A stretch of DNA of 64,000 bases, taken from NCBI GenBank assembly GCA_965240325.2, contig OZ251243.1, positions 1,116,001 through 1,180,000 of the forward strand, written 5' to 3'. The notes under the pieces are model-generated. The model did not search any database and had not been told where the DNA came from. It saw only the letters and a program-made list of their open reading frames with translations. Shown one piece after another: positions 32,887 through 42,415 of this stretch (position 1 is its first letter; each line of letters starts with the position of its first letter). Source of the stretch: Rebecca billardiae RCC1528. Its lineage: Eukaryota > Haptophyta. Both the position numbers and the translations under genes were made by a program.

Positions 32887-35684
32887 TCAGATCATGTTCC
32901 GCGCGATCCGCTCGAGCAGCTCGGCGTCCTTGGCCTGCACCGCCACCTCGCGCGCTTCCTGCGGCAGCCCCATCCGCATCAGATAGCCGACGCGCTCGTG
33001 TGCGCTCGTGAGGCGCTCGACGTACCGCCTGGCGTGCGACGGCTCGGACTGCTCGAGGCACGCGTCGACGAAGGGGGCGAAGCCCTGCGGGTGCGCGAGG
33101 CGCGCGCGCGCGCGCGGGCGCGCACCGCGCGGCCTCAGCAGCGCGACCCCCGGGCCGAGCGCGCGCGCCCGCCCCCCCAACTCCGCGGCTGGGCTGCGCA
33201 GCATGCGCGCGGCCGCGCTCTGCGGCTCCGGCCCTCTGCGGCGCGGCCGGCCGGCCGGATCGCGTGTGCGCGGCGCAGCCGCTCGTGCACGGGCGAGCCC
33301 TGCCCTACGCCACCACCCTAACCCTACCCCCTCACCCTACCCCAGCGGGCAGCGCAGGCGCACGCGCGCGCACACGCACCCCTGGAGGGTGCTTGCGCTC
33401 TCGCGAGAACTCATCGAGGCCCTCCCAGTCGTGCATGTGCGCGAGCGCAGCGATCTTGATGTGCCAGAACCGGCGGTCCGGCACCTTGAACTCGGAGCGA
33501 AGCTTGGCAGCTCGCTTCGCCTGGTGGAGACGCCGGCGCCGCCGCGCCACGCGCGCGCGGCGGCAGGCGCGTGGGCGGGGCGCGCGCCGAGGGCGCGCGG
33601 GCGGGCGCGCGGGCGGGCGCGCGGGCGGGCGCGCGGGCGGCTCTGACGGAGCGCGGGCTCGGGGCGCGCGGGCCGGCGCGCACCTGCCGGTACAGGAAGC
33701 ACGCGAACAGCGTCTCCGAGAGCGAGCGGTCGACGAATTTGAACTGCGAGCGCCGCGCCGCCGCGCCGCCGCCGCCGCCGCCGCCGCCGTCCGCGCCGCC
33801 GCCGTCCGCGCCGACGCCGCCCGCAGCGAACGCGCCGCCGAGCCCGGCGCGCGAGGGCGCGCAGTAGGGGCCTCCCGCGGCCGAGTCGTCGGGCTCCTGC
33901 CCCGCCGTCACGCGCTCCAGGTCGACCTGGATCTGGAAGAGCGCCAGCGCCTCCTCCGCCGCGCGCGCGTCCGGCGCGAGCGCGCGCTCGCGCGAGAGCG
34001 CGGCCACCGCGCCGCCCAGCCTGCGCGCGCGCTCCGCAGCTGTGGGCGCGGCGTACGCGCGGCGGAGGGCGAGGCGCGCGGCGTCCTCGGAGCGGCCGAG
34101 CTGCTCGTGCAGCTGCGCGAGGCGCGCGTGCGCGCCCGTGCGCGCGTAGTGCGCGCTCAGCAGCGCGCTCGCCTGCCTGTGCGCGCCCACCAGCCGACAC
34201 AGCTCCGCGGGAGCCAGCGCCGCCTCCGCATGGAGGACACACAGGGAGATCAGGTCCGGGTCGTGCGACGCGCACGCGCGGCCGAGCGCGGCGGGAACGT
34301 CTGAGAGCTGCAGCAGCAGCGGCACCTGCTGGTGCGGCCGCAGCTCGAAGTGGAGCAGCCGCGCCGCCAGCCCCGCGCGCCCGTGCGCGTGCGCGACCGC
34401 GGCCACGTTGGCGAAGGAAACTTCCGGAAGTGTCTGCAGCCGCGGCAGCAGCGCGCGCAGCAGCGCGGCGTCGGCGTCGGCCGCCGCGGCCGCGGCCGCC
34501 GCGCCGCCGCCGCCGCCCTCCGCCGCGACGGCGTGCTCGATGCGCGAGGCCGCCCAGTGCTCCACCACCGGCGCGCGCGAGAGCCCGTGCGCGTCGCACA
34601 CGCGCGCCGCCAGCAGGTGCTCCCAGCGCGCCAGCAGCCGCCCGACGAGCGCGCGCACGCCTCCGGCCGCGCGCAGCCGCGCGTGCGTGAGCGCCAGACC
34701 AACCGACGGCTCCCGCACGGCGTTGAGCGTGCGCAGCGTGCGCGCGGCGCGCGGGAGCAGCTCGAGCTCGTCCGCCGCGGCCGGGCCGAGCCGCTCCGCG
34801 CCGGACTCGTCGTCGAGCAGCGGCGCGGCGCGGCCGAGCGCGGCCGCGCGCAGCAGCGCGAGCTGCAGCGGCGGCGCGTGCGCGGCCAGGGCAGCGTGCA
34901 CGCACGTCGTGGCGGCCTCGCGTACGCCGGCGCCGAGCGCGCGGACGAGCGCAAGGCAGTGCAGCGCGTCGCCCGCGCGCTGCGCCTCCGACGCCTCGAG
35001 CAGCCGCGCCGCGGGGTGCAGCGAGCCGGGCCGGAGCACCGCGGCGGTCGGCTGCTCGACGCGAGATAGCATCTCGTGAGATAGCATCTCGCGAGATTGC
35101 ATCTCGCGAGATTGCATCTCGGCGGCGCGCGGCCCGATCAGCCGCACGCCGTCCTCCTCGCGGAGGAGGTGGAGGCGCGGCGGCGGCGTGGACGCGGGCG
35201 CGCTCCAGCGCACCGTGTCCCCCGCCGGGCCGACCATCAGCAGCGACCCGTCCGCCAGGCACGCCACCACCGAGTCCGACGCGCACCAACAGAGTTGGGG
35301 CGGCGGCGCGCCGCTGCCCAGCCGGCACGTGGTGAGCGTGCGGGAGGGGTCGGCGACGGGGAGGACGCGGAGCACGGCGGCGTCGGCGCCGCCGGGCTCG
35401 CTCACCAGCGCGAGCAGCCGCGCGTCCGCCGACAGCGCCATCGCGCAGAACGGCCCCGAGGTGAGCAGCAGGTCAGTAATACCCGCGCGGGTAATTGTGA
35501 GTACCGTGCCCGACTGTGTGCCCAGCAGCACCTCGGGCGCGCCCGACGCGGCCTGCGACGGGTCGATCGCGACGAAGCAGCGCGGCGGGCCCTCGAGCCG
35601 CGCGTCCGCCAGCGCGCGCGCCACCGGCTCCGCGAGCAGCGGCCGCTCGTCCGCGGCGCCGCCCATGCCGCCGCCGCCACCGGG

Positions 35685-35717
<33 letters not shown>

Positions 35718-36254
35718 CGCGCCCGCGGCCGTGCCGCCTCTGGCCGACATCTCGACGCACGGGAGGAAGTGGAAGCGGAAGCGGCGCGTGAGCAGGACCA
35801 CGCCCGAGCGCAGCACCTCGCACGCGTAGATGCCCTCCGCGCGCAGCTTCTCGCTCAGCGCGTGCTGCGCGAGCGTCGCGCCGCGCACGCTCAGAATGCT
35901 CACGACGCCGTCCTCGGACACCGCGGCGCAGCGCTCGCCGTCGAGCCAGCCGAGGCCGGCGAGGCGCGACGAGCCGAGCGCGACCGAGCCGATCGGCCGA
36001 CCGCTCGCCGAGCGCAGCTGCACGCGCGCGCGCGCGCCGCCCGCCTGCTCCTCGCGGACGAGCGCGAGCGCGCCGCCGTCGGGCGCGCCGGCGAGGCGGT
36101 GGCGCGCAAAGTCGGCGGCGGGGTCCCACGGCATGTCGTACAGGTGCTGCCGGCAGTAGTACCGGTCGGCGAGGCGGCTCCAGCCGGGCGAGCCCGCCAG
36201 CTCCTGCAGCGCGCGGACGGCATCGCGTGTCGCCTCGCTCGCGCCGTCCGCCAT
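32887..36254 (-). CDS. VPS16: VPS16, core subunit of HOPS/CORVET tethering complexes
   Basis: Three exons: 36254-33684 (857 codons), 33520-33380 and 33084-32887, with GT-AG introns, all phase 0; 969 residues. The N-terminal Vps16 beta-propeller begins YYCRQHLYDMPWD and includes GLGWLDGERCAAVSEDG. The C-terminal alpha-solenoid has FANVAAVAHAHGRAGLAARL, LLHFELRPHQQVPLLLQL and, across exons 2-3, KVPDRRFWHIKIAALAHMHD, EGLDEFSRERK and GFAPFVDACLEQ. These match metazoan VPS16 order and spacing. It binds Vps33 and tethers late endosomes and vacuoles. Insertions of Gly/Ala and a 15-bp in-frame repeat enlarge it beyond the usual roughly 840 residues. Confidence 0.93.
33085..33379 (-). other. VPS16 intron 2 with telomere-like words
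   Basis: 295-bp GT-AG intron. Near 33310-33350 it carries CCCTAACCCTACCCC-type words, related to the TTAGGG-type repeats in MON2. Confidence 0.7.
35063..35122 (-). repeat. In-frame 15-bp minisatellite in VPS16
   Basis: Four tandem units of GAGATWGCATCTCGY. On the coding strand they add five-residue repeats (REMQS, SHEML). Each unit is almost self-complementary and resembles the GAGATTGCAATCTC palindrome found elsewhere in the window. Confidence 0.85.
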
Positions 36255-36399
36255 CCTGCCGAGCAACCGCGGGCCGAGCGTGCGCGACAAAAACCGCGCG
36301 CGCGGGAAAATCGCGACGAAATGAAAGTCCTCCTTTCCAAGGTGCGGCCGGGCGGCATCATCATCACGGCGGCGGCGACGCGGCAGGCAGGCTGTGCCC
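36255..36399. promoter_or_regulatory. Divergent spacer VPS16 / ABCB transporter
   Basis: 145 bp between the opposed start codons. It contains GACGAAATGAAAGTCC and (GGC)-rich words. Presumably a bidirectional promoter. Confidence 0.45.
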
Positions 36400-38589
36400 A
36401 TGCTGCTGCGGCTCGGCCTCCGGCACGGCGCGCGCACGGCGCGTGTCGGCGCGCCGGCGCGCGCGCTGTGCGCGCCGGCGTGGCTCGGCGCGCCCCTACG
36501 CGCGCCCACGGCCGCCGCGCCGCCGACGGCCGCCGTCGCGGCGTGCGCGCGCGCGGCCGCGCTCGGCCCGGTCAGCCTTGGCGCTGCGCTCGCCGCGCGC
36601 ATCGCCGGCGGGCCGGCGCTGGCGGAGGCCGAGGCGGCCGTCGCGCCGGCGGCTCGCGAGGCAGCGCTCGTGCCGCCCGCCAAGCCGCCGCCCGACCCCG
36701 ACGCGCCGCCCAACGCCGACGCCGCCGACGCGGGCGACGGCGCGGCCGCCGCCCTCCCAAGCGAAGCGCCGCCGGCGCCAGCACTGGCGGGCGCGGCGGC
36801 GGAGGTCACGTCGTCGCGCGTGTGGTGGCGCGTGCTGATGGAGATGTCCGAGGACGCGTGGCTCTTCGTCGCCGCGATGCTCGCCTCCGTCGTCGCGGCG
36901 GTCGCGGGCGTGCGCTCGGCGCAGCACATCGGCCACATCTTTGACATCATGAGTGACGGAGGGCCGCCGACGGTGGCGCTCGCGCCGGCGGTGGCGAGCC
37001 TGGTCGCGGTGTACGCGGTGCGCGCGCTGTTCACGTTCGTCTCCGCCACCCTCCTCTCCATGGGCGTCAACCGCCTCTCCACCCGCCTGCAGGTCCAGCT
37101 CGTCGGCGCGCTGCTCGAGCAGGACATGGCCTACTTTGATGGCGCCAAGGGCGGGGCGCTCGCCGCGTCGGTGACGGCGGATGTGAAGGAGGCGACGGCG
37201 GCGCTGAAGCACGTGCTGCAGAACGGGCTGCAGATGCTCACCGCGGTGCTCGGCGGCGCGCTCTCGCTCTGGGCCCTCTCCCGCCGCCTCTCCCTCGTCA
37301 TCCTCACCTCCATCCCCGTCACCACCCTCGCGTTTCGGCAATTCGGCGCGGTCGTGCGAACGCTCTCCAGGCGAGAGCGCGCGGCGGCGGCGAGCGCAGC
37401 GGCGATCGTGGGCGAGTCAGTGTCGAACATCCGGACGGTGCAGTCGTTCGTGGCCGAGCGGCTCGAGGCGCGGCGGTTCGCCGAGGAGGTCGACGGCGCG
37501 CTCGCGCTGCGCCACTCCCTCGGCATGCTGCGCGGCGCCTTCTTCGGCTGCCTCGCGTTCGCGCTCCACGGGGTGACCGCCCTGGTGGTGGCGGTCGGCG
37601 GCACCCTCGTCTCGCGCGCCGAGATGACGCACGGGGACGTCTCGGCGTTCCTCGCGCAGACGCGCGAGGTGATCGGCGCCGTCGGCGGCATCACGCGCCT
37701 CGCCGACGAGGCGCGCGACGGCGCGCACGCGATGCGGCGCGTCGTCGAGCTGCTCGAGGCGAGGCCGAGCGTGCTCGTGCGCGCTGACGATGGGATCGGC
37801 GGCGCCGCGCCGTCGTCGCCCGGGCTCGCGCCCGCGGCGGCGGTGCGCGGGCAAGTGTCGTTCCGGGGCGTGCACTTCGCGTACCCGCGCCGCGCGGACG
37901 TGCCCGTGCTCCGCGGCCTCGACCTCGAGCTCGAGGCGGGCAAGGTGACGGCGCTCGTCGGCGACAGCGGCGCTGGCAAGACGACGGTCGCGTGGCTTCT
38001 CGAGCGATTCTACGAGCCAGATGGCGGCGAGATCCTATTGGACGGCGTGCCCCTGCACCAGTACGACGTGCGCTGGCTGCGCCGGCGGATCGGGCTGGTC
38101 TCGCAGGAGCCCGTGCTGTTCGCGACCACCATCGCGAAGAACATCCTGTACGGCCGGCCCGACGCCTCCGCCGACGAGGTGCGCGCGGCCGCGGCGCGCG
38201 CCAACGCGCACAAGTTCATCGGAAACTTCCCGGAAGGGTACGCGAAGCGGCTGGGCGCGGGCGGCGCGGGGCTCTCGGGCGGACAGAAGCAGCGCGTCGC
38301 GATCGCGCGCGCGCTGCTGAAGGAGCCGTCCATCCTGATCCTCGACGAGGCCACCTCCGCCCTCGACGCGCACTCGGAGCGCGTCGTGCTCGACGCCCTC
38401 GACTCGGGGCTGCTCGACGGGCGCACGACGCTCGTGATCGCGCATCGGCTGAGCACGGTCAAGCGCGCGGACAAGATAGCCGTGCTGCAGGAGGGGCGCG
38501 TGGTGGAGCAGGGGACGCACGCGGAGCTGATCGCGAGGGGCGGCGTGTACGCCTCGCTCGTCAAGCTCCAGCTCGCCACGCACGACTGA
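36400..38589 (+). CDS. ABCB-type half transporter, probably mitochondrial
   Basis: 729 residues from ATG 36400. The first 120 residues are Ala/Arg-rich without acidic residues at the start, like an organelle-targeting sequence. Six membrane segments follow (LFVAAMLASVVAAVAGV, VASLVAVYAVRALFTFVSA, and the rest to about residue 440). The ATPase domain has Walker A GDSGAGKTT, Q-loop LVSQEPVLFATT, signature LSGGQKQRVAIARAL, Walker B ILILDEATSALD and the H-loop IAHRLSTV. One membrane plus one nucleotide-binding domain indicates a homodimer. The closest families by pattern are ABCB8/ABCB10 (MDL1-like) and TAP-like. The substrate is not readable from sequence. Confidence 0.88.
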   Translation: MLLRLGLRHGARTARVGAPARALCAPAWLGAPLRAPTAAAPPTAAVAACARAAALGPVSLGAALAARIAGGPALAEAEAAVAPAAREAALVPPAKPPPDPDAPPNADAADAGDGAAAALPSEAPPAPALAGAAAEVTSSRVWWRVLMEMSEDAWLFVAAMLASVVAAVAGVRSAQHIGHIFDIMSDGGPPTVALAPAVASLVAVYAVRALFTFVSATLLSMGVNRLSTRLQVQLVGALLEQDMAYFDGAKGGALAASVTADVKEATAALKHVLQNGLQMLTAVLGGALSLWALSRRLSLVILTSIPVTTLAFRQFGAVVRTLSRRERAAAASAAAIVGESVSNIRTVQSFVAERLEARRFAEEVDGALALRHSLGMLRGAFFGCLAFALHGVTALVVAVGGTLVSRAEMTHGDVSAFLAQTREVIGAVGGITRLADEARDGAHAMRRVVELLEARPSVLVRADDGIGGAAPSSPGLAPAAAVRGQVSFRGVHFAYPRRADVPVLRGLDLELEAGKVTALVGDSGAGKTTVAWLLERFYEPDGGEILLDGVPLHQYDVRWLRRRIGLVSQEPVLFATTIAKNILYGRPDASADEVRAAAARANAHKFIGNFPEGYAKRLGAGGAGLSGGQKQRVAIARALLKEPSILILDEATSALDAHSERVVLDALDSGLLDGRTTLVIAHRLSTVKRADKIAVLQEGRVVEQGTHAELIARGGVYASLVKLQLATHD

Positions 38590-38835
38590 TGCTCAACGGG
38601 CCGCGCCGGGACTGCGGTCGACCGCGAGGCCGGCCGCGACCTGCGTGCGCGTGACTGTCGTCGTCGTCGTTGTCGTTGCCAGATCGGATCGATCATCGAG
38701 CGCGCACTGAATGCGCGGAAGAATGATATAGCAGTAGTAAGCGGCGAAAAATGGCCAATACCAATCAAAGCAGCGCAGTTCTTCATCAAACATGATCGAC
38801 CACCAACGAAAGGTGAGCAAGCGCCGTCATCATCG
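38590..38835. other. Intergenic spacer
   Basis: Lower GC, with a GTCGTCGTCGTTGTCG run at 38660. It presumably holds the promoter of the protease gene; nothing else recognised. Confidence 0.4.
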
Positions 38836-40975
38836 ATGGCCGCCGCCGCCCGCCACCGGCAGCGGCCCTCGCGCCTCGGCGCCGCTGCGGCGCGGGCGCT
38901 GCTGGCGTATTGCGCGACGGCGCACGGGTTCAGCCTGCTGCAGAACAACAAGATCAGCTCGACCAACCCGAACAGCCTGCTGGGCAACGCGCGCCGCTGG
39001 CCCGCGCCGACCGAGGTGGGCGACTCCGCCGGGCTCGGCGGCGGCATCAGCTTTGCGTACGACCCGCAGTTCTGCGAGCAGATGCTGCCGCGCTTCGCGG
39101 CGGAGTCGGCGATCGACCCGCTCGGCCTGACCGAGGAGCTGCGCTGCGCGCAGCTCTACGCCGCCATGGACAACGCGATGGACACGTGGGCGAACAACCA
39201 CCCGGCCGTCAAGTTTACGCGCGACTTCTCCAAGTGCGCGGGCGAGGCGGAGTGCGCGTCGACGGAGCTGTTCATCTCGGTGTTCGACGCGGCGGCGGTC
39301 GGCGGGACGCCCAGCGGCTCCGCCGCCGAGCTCCGCCTCGGCTTCACCCTCGTGCGCGAGGCGTCGACGCAGGACACACCGATGCTCCTGCGGAATGCGA
39401 GCGGCGCGCAGCGGCTCGTCGGCGGCTCGAGCCTCGAGCGCGTGGCGCTGCGCTTCAACCAGACGCAGTGCTGGTACCTCGACTCGGAGTTCTGCGCGCC
39501 GCTCAACCTCGGCCGCGCCGAGGGCTCGCCGCTCACCTCGGGCCTCGCGCTCGTCGTCGCAGTGTTTGTGCTCTGGTGCGGGGCGACGGTGTACCTGGCG
39601 CTGTCGGCGGTGCGCGCCGTCTGGCTGTGCGGCGCGGGGCGGACGGGGCGGCGCGCGGCGTCGGCGGCGGCGTGCGCGCCGCTGCTGCTCGCGCCGCCCG
39701 CGCTGGACGAGCTCGCCGACCCCGCCGACCACGCGCCCGCCCACCCGGCGGAGCACGCGCCCGCCCTCTCCGCGCCCGAGCACGCGCTGCTCGTGGTCGC
39801 GTCCGTGCGGCCGTGGCGCACGGCGCTGGCTCTGTTCGTGCTGACGAGCAGCCTGCTGATGTGGCAGCTGGTGCTGCTGCCGTGCACGACGTGCTACGAC
39901 TTTGAGGTGCGCCGCGCGCGCGCCACCGCGCCCGCCGGCGGCGCGAGGAGCCGCCGCGCGTGCCCACCTGCGGCTGACTGAGCGCGCGCCCGCCCGCTTG
40001 CTCGCGCGCTGCTGCTGCGGCTGCTGCGGCTGCTGCTGCTGCGGCTGCGGCTGCTGCGGCTGCGGTTGCTGCTGCTGCGGCTGCGGCTGCGGCTGCGGCT
40101 GCGGCTGCCGCGCCCCGCCTGCCCCCGCGCTCGCGCGCCCTCCGCAGCTCGTCGCGGCGCACGAGATCGGCCATGTACTCGGGATCGGCCACCCAACCTC
40201 CTCCCCCTACCTGCTGGTCGCGCAGCCCGAGGCCGAGTCTCGCGAGGACCTCGCGTGCGGCCGCAGGCTGCTGGACGCGCTCGAGGTCGGCGTCGCGCCC
40301 GGCGGCTCGGAGGAGGCGGAGGTGGACGTGGGGCAGACTGTGATGGACGCGCGCTCGCAGTTCCCGCGCGAGACGTGCGTAGGGCAAGACGACCTGGACG
40401 CGCTCAACTCGCTCTACCCCGCGTGTGAAGACGGCACCAACCGAGGCCCACCGCTCTGCGCGCGCAGCCGGCGCTCGCTCGGCGCGACCCGGCTGCTGTC
40501 CGTGCTCCTCCTGCCGCTGGTGTGCGCTGTGGGGCTCGTGTTCAGCGGCGTGGCGGCGGCGCGGCGGCGCGCGGCCGCGGTGGTCGCGCGCGTGCGCAGC
40601 GCGGGGCGCGGCGAGGACGAGCGTGCCGACGGGCCCGCCGGGCACGCGGCGCACATGCCCGCCTCCTCCTTCGCCGGCGCGCGCGCGCACGTCCTCCGCT
40701 CCAACTCGTCGCTGTCGCGCGGGCTGGGCGGCAGCAGCGGCGAGCTCTCGGCGCAGGCGCGGCACGTGGCGCGGCCGCCGGTCGTGCAGCCGGGCTCGCG
40801 CGCGCGCGGCGGCGGCGGCGGCGGCGGCGGCGCGGAGGAGCTCTCTGCGAAGGCGCGGCACGTCGCGCGGCCGCCGGTCGTGCAGCCGGGCTCGCGCATG
40901 CGCATGCCGTCGTTTGCGCCCAGCGCCAAGCCCGGCGCTGGCTCGGCAGCGCCGGCGGTCGGGGCGCGCGTATGA
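38836..40975 (+). CDS. Membrane-bound matrixin-like (M10) metalloprotease
   Basis: Exons 38836-39906 and 40148-40975 (GT-AG intron, phase 0); 632 residues. After an N-terminal signal-like stretch (residues 15-30), residues about 70-150 resemble the first half of an M10 catalytic domain (GGISFAYDPQFCEQMLPRF, AMDTWANNHPAVKF, TELFISVFDAA). Two membrane segments follow (LALVVAVFVLWCGATVYLAL and ALALFVLTSSLLMWQLVLL). Exon 2 opens with the zinc site HEIGHVLGIGH, then a Met-turn candidate QTVMDARSQ and QDDLDALNSLYP, which fits the matrixin DDxxxIQxLYG helix. A third membrane segment (LLSVLLLPLVCAVGLVF) and a basic tail with a 23-residue direct repeat (ELSAxARHVARPPVVQPGSR) end the protein. Confidence 0.75.
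39907..40147 (+). other. Protease intron with a CTGCGG-type microsatellite
   Basis: GT-AG intron. Positions about 40008-40110 are an irregular (CTGCTGCGG)/(CTGCGG) repeat directly before the acceptor. The exon 1 frame stops inside it, at 39981, so splicing is needed to reach the HEIGH exon. Confidence 0.75.
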
Positions 40976-42415
40976 CTGTGAACTCAGTGAAGTGTGCGAG
41001 CGCGCGCGCGCGCCGCTTGCAGTCGTCTGATGGCATACGACCCGTTGCAGATGGCAATGCGCCACTGCTCCCCATGTGCGTACGGTCTCGTGGCTGCGTC
41101 ACTGGCGCAGACGGCTGGCGGGCGCTGTTGGGCCATGCGGATGGACGAGGCGTGTATACGTGTAGCTTACAGCAGCGCGGACGACGACGTCGTCGGTCTG
41201 GTCGATCGCACGCTCATGCGACATGCTGCCCGGGCAACACAACGAACAATAGATCGAATGATGATCCCCTTGAAACCGCAGTTCACTAATCACTTTGCTT
41301 CGTATGGAAGCAAATAAGTTGACGGCGTCCGCTGAGGGCGCCCTGCGGCCAGTCAGGGCGCCTTTGGGCGCTGAACGCCGCATGACACTGTGCAGGCATG
41401 GTCTAGCGCTACCCTCAGACAGCCGCCAGACTGGTCCCTCCAGCTACAATGCCTCCACGATGGCATCCCGCGGCAGCGCGCCGAGCTGCCGTACGGGCGT
41501 GTCGTGCCCCGCCAGGCTGGCCGTGTGCCCGCGACACCCGGCTGCACGCCTTGCAGCTGCTTCAGGCAGGTAGGCGATCGGTCGAGATGGCTGTAGGCGG
41601 TGTACGTACTGCACGCGCTGGTCTGCGCGCGTTCACATGACTCGTCGCGCTGAACTCACTCACCTGCCAGTCGCGCGTGACACGCTTGGCGGCTTGCCGC
41701 ACGCAGCAGCCGCAGGCCGCGCGCGCGGCGTGATTGCCGAGTGCAAGTCAGCCAGGAGCTCGGCGGGATGGGCGGTCATGTTTCTTCGTCTGTTTCGGTG
41801 TCGACCACATGCGCGACGCGCGCGCCCCGCTGCGCAAGTACACCCTCCTCATTGCCGACGTCACACAGGAAGCCGCATGATGGATCTCGAGCTCGGAGAG
41901 CAGCGTCCGAGCACCACAGGCACTGACTGGCAGCCCGAGAGCCGACCGGCGGGTGACGTCCTTCACCCCGCCTGATGCGGTACCGCGTGCGGCACCATAC
42001 CGTAGCGATACGAGCACCTCAGAGGCGAACTGAGCACCCCTCAAAACTTTGCTTCTGGGCGTGCTCGAACACTCGTTTGGCACTCCGTTTGGACGCCGTG
42101 GCACCGGAGAAGGGGGAGGGCGGCGGCGATGAGGCTCGGGTGACCCACGAACATGCTCACAAAGATGCCTCTCAGCCATCGCGCGCCCTCTCGCGGCGTC
42201 CACCTGCCCGCCGAGCACGCACCCGCGGGGGCGAACCCACTTTGCTTCGTATAGAAGCAACCTGCGGTAAGGGGATAGATTGGCGCGAGTCGACAGTGGT
42301 CCGGCTGCCCAACGGGCGTCGAGTCCGGCGGGCTAGGGGCGGGCGGCTGCCCACAACGGCAGCAGCTCTGATCGCCAGCCCTCGCCACCGCCCACCGCAC
42401 CGGCAGGGGTACACC
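40976..42415. other. 1.4-kb non-coding interval with repeated hairpins
   Basis: A 23-bp hairpin-forming word (CACTTTGCTTCGTAT, then RGAAGCAA) occurs at 41291-41313 and 42238-42260 in direct orientation, bracketing about 0.95 kb. The sequence between has mixed composition, short open frames on both strands, and no recognised product. Confidence 0.45.
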
